Origin: Neurospora tetraspora | Taxonomy: Eukaryota; Ascomycota; Sordariomycetes; Sordariales; Sordariaceae | NCBI RefSeq assembly: GCF_033439725.1 | Contig: NW_026944386.1 | Coordinates: forward strand, 2,356,001-2,420,000 | DNA length: 64,000 bases | Reading direction: 5' to 3' | Shown here: positions 8,856 to 17,026 of the stretch, piece after piece | Layout: every line of letters begins with the position of its first letter | Position numbering within the stretch: the first letter of the stretch is position 1 | Notes under the pieces: model-generated | What the model saw: the letters and a program-made list of their open reading frames with translations, nothing else | Database searches by the model: none | What the model was told of the DNA's origin: nothing | Made by a program: the position numbers and the translations under genes

Positions 8856-9251
8856 TTAAGAAAGAACATATTTACGTTTATCTGCACGCGACCGTCCTAA
8901 AAGCACGCCATATACAATGATCTCAACGGAGTAATCGGCTATAGGCAAAATTGAAAAGCCTGCATAGGGATTTTTGATAGGACAACTATTGTCATCGGAC
9001 TTGGAGGCATCCACAAAATAAACCATGCGCCAAATATTTTTTGCGTCACCTTCGGACTCCAGATTGGTGTCATCTTCGGGATCTTGATCGGTGTCATCTT
9101 CGGAGCCCAGATGACGCCATTCCGTAATATAGCCATTAGCGTTGGTGAAGCCGAAGTAGGATGTATACGGCGATCTAAGTAGGTCAAGAGTAACATATAA
9201 TCCTTCTAGAGGGCGTTGATAAGAGTCTCGAGCTTGGCAAATAATTGACAT
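8856..9251 (-). CDS. Short transthyretin/HIUase-like paralogue
   Basis: This 131-aa protein starts at the ATG at 9251 with SIICQARDSYQRPLEGLYVTL, then GFTNANGYITEWRHL, an acidic insert (DTDQDPEDDTNLESEGD) and a final FSILPIADYSVEIIVYGV block. It aligns in order with the protein at 3006-3857 but ends right after the domain, without the Pro/Ser-rich tail. The HIUase first-block His is again Gln, the second-block Arg is absent and the third-block His is Asp-Tyr context, so it is even less likely to be an enzyme. A TATA-like tract lies about 95 bp upstream. The two copies probably arose by duplication and then diverged strongly. Confidence 0.65.
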   Translation of the reverse strand: MSIICQARDSYQRPLEGLYVTLDLLRSPYTSYFGFTNANGYITEWRHLGSEDDTDQDPEDDTNLESEGDAKNIWRMVYFVDASKSDDNSCPIKNPYAGFSILPIADYSVEIIVYGVLLGRSRADKRKYVLS

Positions 9252-9346
9252 GCTGAAAAATGATGTCGGGTTGTTGATAAAATGTACAAAAGATATTAGG
9301 GGAGGAAGTAAGAAAGTGATAGGAGAAAATGAAAAGCAATATATAG

Positions 9347-9354
9347 ATATATAT
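9347..9354 (-). promoter_or_regulatory. TATA-like element of the second transthyretin-like gene
   Basis: ATATATAT lies about 95 bp upstream of the ATG at 9251, matching the position seen in the paralogue. Confidence 0.4.
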
Positions 9355-9359
9355 ACTCG

Positions 9360-9836
9360 GTATTAGATATTTCTCTTCTCTTTTTGTATCATTGTGAATC
9401 CCTAATCTTTGCCACTTACGCGTCTTACCTTAGGTTGCCTCCTCGCTTTTCTGATAAGAGGCGATTTAGGCCTAACGAATAGAAATACGTAAAAAAAAAA
9501 AAAGCCTTAATTTTTCTTTTAGCCCTATTCCTTGTCTTTCAATTGTATCGAAGTACTCGCGCTAACGTTTCTAATTTTAGCACAAGTGTAAGCTAGTATA
9601 CTAAACGGGACAAGAAGTTAAATTTAAGGGGCGAGTGGCAATTATTAGTCATAAAAGTGGTAGTAATAATCAATCATTACGATATAGAGCATATGCAGCC
9701 TTTCTAGGATCTAGAAACATGATAAAATATAGCAAAATTACATTTCTAACTCTTTATTACTACACCCAGCGCATTAGGTATTTTACTAGCAAATATAACA
9801 CGTTTGTATACTTACAACTTCTGTTAAGCTATCAAA
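9360..9836. other. AT-rich spacer without a supportable gene
   Basis: There is a poly(A) run near 9495 and one 73-codon frame without gene-like features. I see no repeats. Confidence 0.5.
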
Positions 9837-10246
9837 CTATATCCGGAGCTCTTTAAATTTCTCATCCAAGTTAGTTTGTTCAAGAGCAAACCGCACTTTT
9901 TTTATAGGTTTCCTTGCCGCAATAAGATTGTTTTGTTCCTTAATCCTTTCGGCAACATCATAAGGAGGAAAACGAGGAGGATTAGAATACTAACAATAAT
10001 TAATAATGTAACCTTTAAAATAAAGAATACAACATACTCTATAGGATTTAGTATACACTGTTTCGATTTGATGATTTCCAAAGGGAGATTGATATTCAAC
10101 CTGTAATTGATGTTAATATATGTTAAATTAAATATATTGTAGCGTCTTACTATATCGTATTTATAAGTATATTTATACAGCGGTTGGGCTTTATTATAAT
10201 AACTTCCAATAACGTCTTTGGATGGTCTAGGCGTTGGAGGGCGCAT
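9837..10246 (-). CDS. Three-exon small basic protein
   Basis: Exons 10246-10151, 10100-10038 and 9989-9837 join in phase 0 across introns of 50 nt (GTAAGA...ATTAACATCAATTACAG) and 48 nt (GTATGT...ATTGTTAG), giving 103 aa. The N-terminus is RPPTPRPSKDVIGSYY and the C-terminal exon reads YSNPPRFPPYDVAERIKEQN and then a Lys/Arg-rich helical end (ARKPIKKVRFALEQ). The KKVRF motif followed by a helix would suit a docking peptide (PP1 RVxF-type, inference only). Read without splicing, the locus would look like a one-pass membrane protein; the two consensus introns and the protein-like third exon make the spliced model better. The family is unknown. A TATA-like tract lies about 50 bp upstream. Confidence 0.6.
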
Positions 10247-10330
10247 TTTGTTGATTTCTACCGCGTTTAATAACTTGCAATGAAGGAAACTAGAGATATA
10301 TATTACTAGACGTCAAAAAAAAAAAAGTGG

Positions 10331-10580
10331 AACTTACCAGTAGATCACCAGTAGATTTACTAGTAGACGAAATCTAAATTAAGACCATTCCAAAACTTAC
10401 CAGTAGACTTACTAGTAGACGAAATCTAAATTAAGACCATTCTAAAAATTACCAGTAGACTTACCAGTAGACTTACCAGTAGACGAAATCTAAATTAAGA
10501 CCATCTAGTAGACATACTAGTAGACCTAGAAGTATCATATCTATATTAAGAACACCATAGTAGACATACTAGTAGTGTCA
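10331..10580. repeat. AT-rich minisatellite (CCAGTAGACTTACTAGTAGA family)
   Basis: Units of about 45-50 bp combine an ACCAGTAGACTTACTAGTAGA block with a GAAATCTAAATTAAGACCAT block. Three good copies are followed by decayed ones, and degenerate GTAGATACGATAG-type repeats continue to about 10690. It lies between the divergent genes at 9837-10246 and 10876. Confidence 0.85.
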
Positions 10581-10805
10581 GTAGATACGATGGATTGGAA
10601 TTATTTTTAGTAGATACGATAGTAGATTTGAACTAATTATAATACATACGATAGATTGGAGCTAATTATAGTAGATAGAGTAGTAAATAAATGGATTAGG
10701 ATTTAGGTAAGTGGAAAGAGTTTCAGGTATTCAAAAATCGATTTTAGCAAGCGGTACCGAGAAACGATTTTGGGTATCCAAAATTGTATTTTACAGCTAT
10801 ACGAA

Positions 10806-10813
10806 TATAAATA
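10806..10813 (+). promoter_or_regulatory. TATA box of the gene at 10876
   Basis: TATAAATA lies 63 bp before the ATG at 10876. Confidence 0.5.
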
Positions 10814-10875
10814 GTACTTGAGCCAGTATAAAATTAAATTCATCATTGTCATCCTTAACAGACGGAAAGACAACG

Positions 10876-12048
10876 ATGGCAACCGCAACTAGGTCGCAAA
10901 ATACTGACATTTCCCCAGGCCTACAGCCAGGGCTTCCTACCGTAGCAAAAAAAATATTACCTCCCAATAGAAAATGCTAAGGAAGAACAGCAAAAGGAGA
11001 TTGTTTAAATCCAAATAGAAAGGACAAAGACTTTAATGGGGCTATTGATAATACTGACCCGCTTTTTTTCTGTTATGCACATAGAAACCAAGTATGTAGA
11101 GAAGAAGAGGATGAGGATATTGAAATGCAGGAATTAGATGATGGACCGGAAGGAGAGCAAGCATATATAACCCAAGGAGCGGAAAACCAACAAGGACATA
11201 CTACCCAAGGAACGCAATCTATCATAAATATCGACGTTGAAGATAACAACCAAGACCCTGGGTCTAATACCGCAACAAGAGGAAATCAAACGAACCAGGA
11301 GGCGCTAACAAACTACATATCCGAAAATTGGGAGGTTTTCGATACGATAAATATCCAAAACCCCCGCCAAAATCAACGCGTAAAATATAGTAATAATCTA
11401 TATATATATATAAAGCATCCTGAAACCAACGAATTAACATAGGCTCGAATTATACTACGTCCACCCAAACCTAATCTCGTCATTATTACTATAAAAAATC
11501 AAGAAACTAATCTTCAAGCATATGCGGTTTCTCACTCCTATTGCGGCCTTTGGAAGGATGACATTGGAGCGGGTGTAACAGTGGACGGTAAATCTTTAAG
11601 AGGCAAAGGTGACGCGAGGATTTTATTCATAGCTCAGGATATCACATCAAAACTAAACCTGACCTCACGTATGTATAACAGAACCACTATCGGGCGAACT
11701 CCGAGCCAATGGATTTTTTTTAAGCAGGGTGGTAGGGAATTAATAACGACACAGAGTGGATGGACTATATTCAAAGGTAAACCACTTGCGTCAAAAGAGA
11801 TTAGCGATTATTATACGAACTGTAACATTACCCCCCCTATAAAATCCATACCTCAAGAAATAATTAATTTACAGGAAAATGGCCAGGAAAATGACCAGGC
11901 AAATGGCGGAGGAAATGGCGAATATATAACAGCTACCGAGTTTAATGAATATAAAGCTAACACCGAAAGAATAATCAACAACTTGCAAAAGGTAGTAGAA
12001 ACACAGGGAACTATGATAACCAAAATTAGCCAGGATATGATATTATAA
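10876..12048 (+). CDS. Interrupted gene: Cys/His motif, Asn/Gln-rich middle, C-terminal coiled coil
   Basis: From an ATG 63 bp after a TATA box, a single frame is open over nearly the whole length with about two interruptions. One coincides with the end of a plausible 63-nt intron; the other has no obvious splice explanation. The N-terminal part contains a C...T..G.C...FCYAH pattern like small fungal Cys/His zinc motifs. The middle is Gln/Asn/Asp-rich. The next part (KGDARILFIAQDITSKLNL, PSQWIFFKQGGRELITTQSG) looks like a folded domain that I do not recognise, and the end is a coiled coil (EYKANTERIINNLQKVVETQ). The C-terminal portion has a diverged second copy at 14447-14669. It is either a gene with unusual splicing or a recently disabled one. 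Confidence 0.45.
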
Positions 12049-12757
12049 GAGTAGTCAATTTAAGTATTGTATAAAACTAAAAGAAAATTAATATATAGAA
12101 TATTTAAAATATATAAATCAATCAATTTAAAAAGACACAACTAATAAATTATAATAACAACTTATACCCAAATTCGCGATTGACGTAAGAGACAAGCTAT
12201 ATAACAACTAAAAATATACGTACAACGAACCTGGAGGAATGAATAGTGAGCTTTTCGAATCAAAGCTAGGAGGAGTTTCGTAAAGAAGATGTAAAAGATT
12301 AATATCACTTACGAGGTAATCCTTTTTCATAATATTTGTCATGGCACTGGCGTCGTGGCTGGCTGCATCTAAGGCGGCTTTTGGGTGGTCAGGCCCGGCA
12401 GAACTCGGGCACCCTATTTTAAGGCGCACCTCGTTCGCCGGCCTTCGGCCACCTCCTCTTTTCTACTCTTTAGCTTTATTGATTTATTCATATCGACTTC
12501 TTTTGGCCCAGCCCTGTCTGTGCCCAGAATCGTGTTGTCACAATATTTACCAAACCGGCCTTCCTCATTCCATCCTCGTGTAAATTAGCCGGCATAATGC
12601 CAACCGGCTTTGTAATTTGTCTTTAAGCTTCGATCGAAATGTTTCCCCAATGCTCCAAGACAAAGACCTATAGCGATGGCTGAAAGAATGTTAGTATTAC
12701 AAGGCTTTGGGGGTAGTAGAATATATTTGCGGTCGACCCTTCATAAACTTACCAGTG
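12049..12757. other. Intergenic stretch with a GC-rich inserted patch
   Basis: The first about 290 bp are AT-rich with no gene. From about 12340 to 12640 the DNA is GC-rich, with short inverted motifs (GGCCGAAGGCCGG; an AGCCGGCAT/ATGCCAACCGGCT pair). The boundary falls within a minus-strand frame, so the patch looks like an inserted dispersed repeat. I cannot assign its family. Confidence 0.45.
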
Positions 12758-13420
12758 CTATAAGTACCCAGAAGACTTTCTAAGACTATCGAAACCTTCA
12801 ATACTATCAAGTCTTTCCCAGTTCTCTAACCTAGTAAATAAGGTACTGAATAACCTATTAACTAAGTCGATATTCAATTGGCTTTCGCTAACTGAAAAAT
12901 ATTCGAATAGTTGTTCTGATTCTTCGTACCAATTAAGGTCGTAAAAGAAGCCAAGGGTATGACAAAAAGTTTGGTAAACGTCGGGCTCGTGTTCGTTGAT
13001 GTCGAATTCGGCGAAGAACCGGTTACTAAAACGAGAATTTACACATAAATCCTCGAGAAGATTAGGGTAAGAATCCGGTTCTAAAGCCAATTCTAGCTTG
13101 TAAACCGCCACCTGATGTTTGTAGGTAGTAAGACAATGAGGTTGTTCGGGGTAAAGAAGGCAGTGAAGAACCTTCTCCTTGTGTTCGTTGTCGTAGCCAG
13201 TTGAATAAATATATTCTTCGTATTCTGGCTTTGGATCAGGAAGGGCTACTGTAGTAAACCCGGGCTTATAACCTATACCCCGGTTTACCTCATAGCTAGT
13301 AACGATAGAAAAGGCATTGTAGAGGTTTGAGGATAGTTTGGTAGGATGAATAGCGAGGTAAATGAAATCTAATATTTCTTCGTGGAAAAAGATAGTTGCA
13401 CGGTAGGACTCAGAAGGCAT
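12758..13420 (-). CDS. 220-aa acidic protein of unknown family
   Basis: This uninterrupted frame starts at the ATG at 13420 (MPSESYRATIFFHEEILDFI) and is rich in Tyr, Phe, Glu and Leu with few basic residues. No signal peptide, membrane helix or known motif is visible. Helical stretches such as EESEQLFEYFSVSESQLNIDL suggest an alpha-helical fold. Its length, unbiased amino-acid makeup in an AT-rich setting and position inside the island support a real gene. It is followed on its downstream side by the GC-rich patch at 12340-12640. Confidence 0.6.
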   Translation of the reverse strand: MPSESYRATIFFHEEILDFIYLAIHPTKLSSNLYNAFSIVTSYEVNRGIGYKPGFTTVALPDPKPEYEEYIYSTGYDNEHKEKVLHCLLYPEQPHCLTTYKHQVAVYKLELALEPDSYPNLLEDLCVNSRFSNRFFAEFDINEHEPDVYQTFCHTLGFFYDLNWYEESEQLFEYFSVSESQLNIDLVNRLFSTLFTRLENWERLDSIEGFDSLRKSSGYL

Positions 13421-13904
13421 GGATAATACGTAAGTTTTTATGAAGAGATTTAAAATAAGTAATGTAGTTTGTACAGATAAGAGTTCGATTAATAGATATA
13501 AGTATTAATCACTAATGTTTGTCTATTTAAAATCTCTTTTTATTCGAGGCAACTAATGTTTTTATAAACTTTCTATCCTATGACGAATCGAATGTGCTTT
13601 TAGTTATCGTATAAGTATAAACTTGATAGGAGAGGTGGCGTTTGTAGCCTTAAGCGCCGGATTGAAGAAGTGAAGATCGTAACGCCTACAATATACGAAA
13701 GACTTGCCGAAAAGAATTATATTAGCGCTAGACCGATCACGGCACTTTGAGATCACACACTAGATTCTGCGATCCACAGCGACAGTTATGACCTCAGTTT
13801 ATAAGGCGTTATTAGGCGAAGAAATAATTAGTTAACCGAATAAGAAAAGAAAGACAAATCGTGCATCCGAAACAGTTTTAATACTTCTATAGACAGTTGG
13901 ATGT
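13421..13904. other. AT-rich spacer
   Basis: This is upstream DNA of the gene at 12758-13420. I see no coding frame or repeat. Confidence 0.5.
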
Positions 13905-14455
13905 ACTGGTCTCTACACGTGTATATATTATTATCTCCCTATTGGCTCAATATTGCCCTTGCGCCTTCTCCCGAAACGACAAAAAGGCTTGGCACCCTTG
14001 TCACTAAATTCTTTGCTTCACTCTTTTCACGTCAACACCATCTCCGCATCTTCCCACTACATACAACCATCGTCCTTTCTTCCGTTCTTAATTCCAGCCG
14101 TTTCAAAATGGAGGCGCTTAAGAGCGAAATTGAGTCAACTAAACTCCAAATCCAACACCTTTGCAATTTTGCGACTCCAGCTTAGACTGCTCGTTGACGC
14201 CGAATCGATGGGTCTCTGCATCATATTGAAGCCATCTGCCCTCTCCTTCCATGGCAATCCTGTAGCCCAAGTACAGAACCCGTGTGATTCTTTCATCGAA
14301 GAGGAAAGCCAATTCAAAATACTTCTCATCGTCGATGATCTTGTCTTCCGAGAACCAGTCGCTGGGGAAATACTTCTCAACCCACAGAAGGCCGCGCATG
14401 GCAAAGTCCTCAGGCAGAGGACGGGGAACCTCTTCGTCCTCGAAGATGCGTCAAA
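13905..14455 (-). pseudogene. Captured GC-rich host fragments, including an antisense Est1-like gene piece
   Basis: Composition jumps to GC-rich inside the AT-rich island. On the minus strand, 14452-14157 reads without stops as a protein piece containing RPLPEDFAMRGLLWVEKYFP, WFSEDKIIDDEKYFELAF and RVLYLGYRIAM. This resembles the conserved block of fungal proteins annotated with an Est1-type DNA/RNA-binding domain (recalled, not searched). It has neither start nor end. At 14030-14150 a C/T-rich promoter-like leader precedes an ATG at 14108 (MEALKSEIESTKLQIQHL) on the plus strand, which looks like a separate captured gene start. The pieces are joined to a copied island gene tail at 14447, giving a chimeric 238-codon plus-strand frame that is probably not a designed gene. 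Confidence 0.5.
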
Positions 14456-14669
14456 AGATATTGACGCTTATTATCGCCGATCTATGGTTAGACCACCCAC
14501 AAAACCCATTCGTGAAAAGGGGTTACGTGGTTTAGGAAGTCAGTACATAACCAATACCAAGCATAACGAATTCAAGACTACAATTGAAAAAAGATTGAAT
14601 GATGCTGAGGAAGAAATAAGGAAACTGAAGAGTAAACTGAATATAAGAAATCTCCAACTATTGGAATGA
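14447..14669 (+). pseudogene. Second copy of the 3' end of the 10876-12048 gene
   Basis: The frame reads KDIDAYYRRSMVRPPTKPI and later QYITNTKHNEFKTTIEKRL, matching in order KEISDYYTNCNITPPIKSI and EYITATEFNEYKANTER at 11785-12000. DNA similarity starts at a shared GCGTCAAAAGA. Only the last about 70 codons are present, fused to captured GC-rich DNA. Divergence is high, so the duplication is much older than the 15.7/24.6-kb repeats. Confidence 0.6.
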
Positions 14670-15303
14670 AGAGGTATCCGAATATATAATACGAGTTTCG
14701 AAATAATTTTTAATCTATAGAATACATAAAATCCATAAAATATATAAGTGTTTACATGAGTGGTGATATATAGCAAATAGATATTTTTTAAATTGTCTTT
14801 TAAACTTACTTAATACTGCTATTATAAATATTACGTATACTTCAATACTATAAGGGAAGGCGACGTTAAACGAAAGGGAGGGAGGTATACGAAGGTCTGC
14901 AGGGTAATCGATTTGTATATATTACATAGATATTGGATATTGTACTCTCATCTTCTCCGCATCAAAGTCCCGCCGGTTCAATTCGCGTCTCTCTCCCGCT
15001 CTTGTATTTTACTGTGTATGCCATGACCTCCTCCTTACCCATTTCCTTTGATAACCCTTACCGGCTTCAAGAAGTAAGACGGCACCGGTACTATCAAGCA
15101 CTGACCCTAGGGAGGATAATAGTTGTGTTGGGGACGGTTCATCGTCGTCGCGATCATTCGCGTCGCGGTCGGCGGGGTGGTGCGAGGGAGGAGTGCAAAA
15201 AGAGAATAAAAAGAAGAAGAAGAAGAGGGAGGTGAAGTGTGGGTCACCGGTTGTTATCAAGCCCGGCATGCTTGTTTTGTGGGATAACATCCTTTTCTTC
15301 GTT
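14670..15303. other. Right margin of the island
   Basis: AT-rich to about 14935, then a transition to balanced DNA with an Arg/Lys-coding purine run at about 15195-15235. A short spliced frame can be drawn from an ATG at 15023, but its intron would be only 41 nt and its stop falls in the boundary repeat, so I do not call a gene. Confidence 0.45.
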
Positions 15304-15527
15304 GCGGTTGAGGAACCCTAACCCTAGAGCTGGCTCAGCCAGCTCTAGGGTTAGGGTTCTGACCACTATATCTAGAAACATAAGCTCCCCACAATCACTA
15401 TCGGCTACATTTCCGCACCTCTCAAAGGATTGATTGATTGGGGGGATGCGGGGGGGGAACGGGCAAACGCCATTTCTCAGCCCGGAACGGGAACCTGTCC
15501 CAACTTTTCTCTTGTGCCTACGTATGA
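15304..15527 (-). repeat. Right boundary repeat of the AT-rich island, inverted copy
   Basis: This is the reverse complement of 2448-2669. Its 47-bp palindrome (15313-15359, 23-bp arms) also has two telomere-type units per arm but a different central trinucleotide. Where the copies differ, the left copy usually has the A or T of the pair, as expected if it was mutated by RIP more than this one. Confidence 0.85.
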
Positions 15528-15671
15528 ATAACCTTTCCCACTAGCACCGCTCTCCCAAGTTAGGCCCGGCCGCTGATGGAAGCTATCACCAATGGCCTCT
15601 TGGACCGATAAGTAATATTCTCTGCGTTGAAGGAGTGTTTGACCAGCAAGAACATAATACTGTCGTGGGGG

Positions 15672-16419
15672 GTGATAATTGGTGCTGCGTTCGCAGAATT
15701 ACTAGCCGCTTAGTTCAAGTGTCCCGAGGGAACGGAACGCTAATTTAGCTTAATGCACCCCAGAGAAAGTGGGTCTGTTGTAAAATAATTGGATAGTATA
15801 CGGTTGGAAGAAACATAGCATCTCAAAGCGATAGCCCAGTTATACAAGGATAACTTGACGATACTGTATATCTCACGGTGTCATATGTATTGGATATCAC
15901 CAACAGGTGAAAATTTTCTTGGATCTAGAACGGATGCCTTGAATGTTTAGAGTCTATGACGCAATAGTGTGTATCACTTCCAGTTCTAGTTCTTTTGAGA
16001 AGGGCGAAGGTAGCGAGCTACAGGAAGATTCTTCAACGTGAACATCGCAATGTCGCGAATCCCCGAGTCAACCTATTTGTGGCGTGAGGCCGCCCCAACA
16101 AAGCGGGATTGCCGTTTGGTGGTGCCGTTGTAGTTCCGAAGTGAAGCAGGTTTGATCGGATGCGGGGATCGCGCGGGCAGTACAGCCGACTATTTCTACT
16201 GAGTCGTCATCTTTTGGATCCGTGTCACCTTTAGTTTACAGTCGATTATACTTTGGATCAGAGCACGCTTGTAGAGAGCGAGATGTGGCATCGTCGTTCC
16301 AGGAGGAGATATCTCGGTGGGAGAGATGGAGACAGCATTCTTATTTGTATTCTATATACTTAGGATTCTAATTTAGTACGTTTTATAGCTTCCTCCACTA
16401 TGTTTTCTCTTTTCCTCTT
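15672..16419 (+). repeat. Chimeric module copy 1: secreted-gene tail joined to captain 3' end
   Basis: Bases 15672-16034 match the tail of the gene at 5101-6092. Bases 16034-16360 match the captain 3' flank and 16361-16419 match its last about 20 codons in reverse orientation. The same joined arrangement occurs at 24635-25419 in direct orientation, and the two are close to identical. The module therefore formed once and was then copied, and this copy is cut off inside captain coding sequence. Confidence 0.85.
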
Positions 16420-16595
16420 GCCCGGCCGGGGCCCGGGGGTCCTAGGTCGGCCAGAATTTGTTTGATGTAGCACAATGCACAAGCTTTCAATTTCCATGTG
16501 GCATAGCTGTTTGACTGATCGGGGATTGTACCGCGGATTATGCCATGCCCATGTCCATGCTTCTCCTCCATGGCGACGAATCCTTCGACCATACG

Positions 16596-17026
16596 CTAAC
16601 GGCAGGCCGTCCATGAGTCGCCGCAGATGTCAAAGTACAGAACGCACTCAGTACATCCCCAAGATTTGCACTGATCGTCGTGCCAGCAGGTAAAATCCCT
16701 GCAAGCCCGCTTGAAAATATCTCCCTCCTTCCCTCTTTTGCTGATATGAGGAAGGTCCCTCTTATAGCAGGTTTGCTCGACCTGAGAAGATGGAGCTTTG
16801 GTGTTAGTCTTTCGGAGAAGCGATAGAAAGCATTATATGAGTTTTTTTGCGAACGCCGGGGCAGAGCACGTACTCCAGCAACCCTGTAACTGTCATTGGT
16901 CTGAGTTTCGTTGACCTGCGTTCCGTTGACCTGTGCCTTGGTGACCTCGGCAGTCTCTACCGGGGCAGAGTGTACCGCCGAAAACGCGGCAGCGATGGCG
17001 AGGAGTTTGAACAGGTTGGCTTGCAT
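16596..17026 (-). CDS. Secreted cysteine-rich peptide precursor (effector-like) with dibasic cleavage sites
   Basis: Exon 1 (17026-16874) and exon 2 (16781-16596) join in phase 0 across a 92-nt intron (GTACGT donor, GACTAAC branch, CTCAG acceptor), giving 112 aa. The start is the ATG at 17026. A signal peptide (MQANLFKLLAIAAAFSAVHS) is followed by a pro-region with NGT/NET/NDS N-glycosylation sequons. The mature part has SKR and FKR dibasic sites typical of Kex2 processing, and the last 36 residues after FKR hold seven Cys (ACRDFTCWHDDQC, WGCTECV, DIC, TAC). An eighth Cys lies earlier. This layout fits small secreted fungal effectors or toxin-like peptides. The target is unknown. It sits directly beside the repeated module. 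Confidence 0.7.

Larger units (their letters stand above)
2670..15303. other. AT-rich gene island bounded by inverted repeats
   Basis: Composition shifts to strongly AT-rich at about 2770 and back at about 14940, just inside the two inverted 222-224-bp repeats. The interior carries many small genes on both strands, several with short, well-formed spliceosomal introns and TATA boxes 50-100 bp upstream, so it behaves as nuclear pol II-transcribed DNA. Intact frames argue that the AT-richness is not simply decay by RIP. GC-rich patches at about 8590-8760, 12340-12640 and 13905-14455 are later insertions. I see no transposase, polymerase or capsid gene, so if the unit moves by itself the machinery is either unrecognised or supplied from elsewhere (for example the captain). 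Confidence 0.7.

Noticed and set aside
2670-15303. Idea that the AT-rich island is an integrated virus or Polinton-like element
   Set aside because: No capsid, ATPase, polymerase, integrase or protease signature is visible, and most genes have spliceosomal introns.
15023-15321. Two-exon frame at the right island margin
   Set aside because: The intron would be only 41 nt and the stop falls inside the boundary palindrome; support is too thin.
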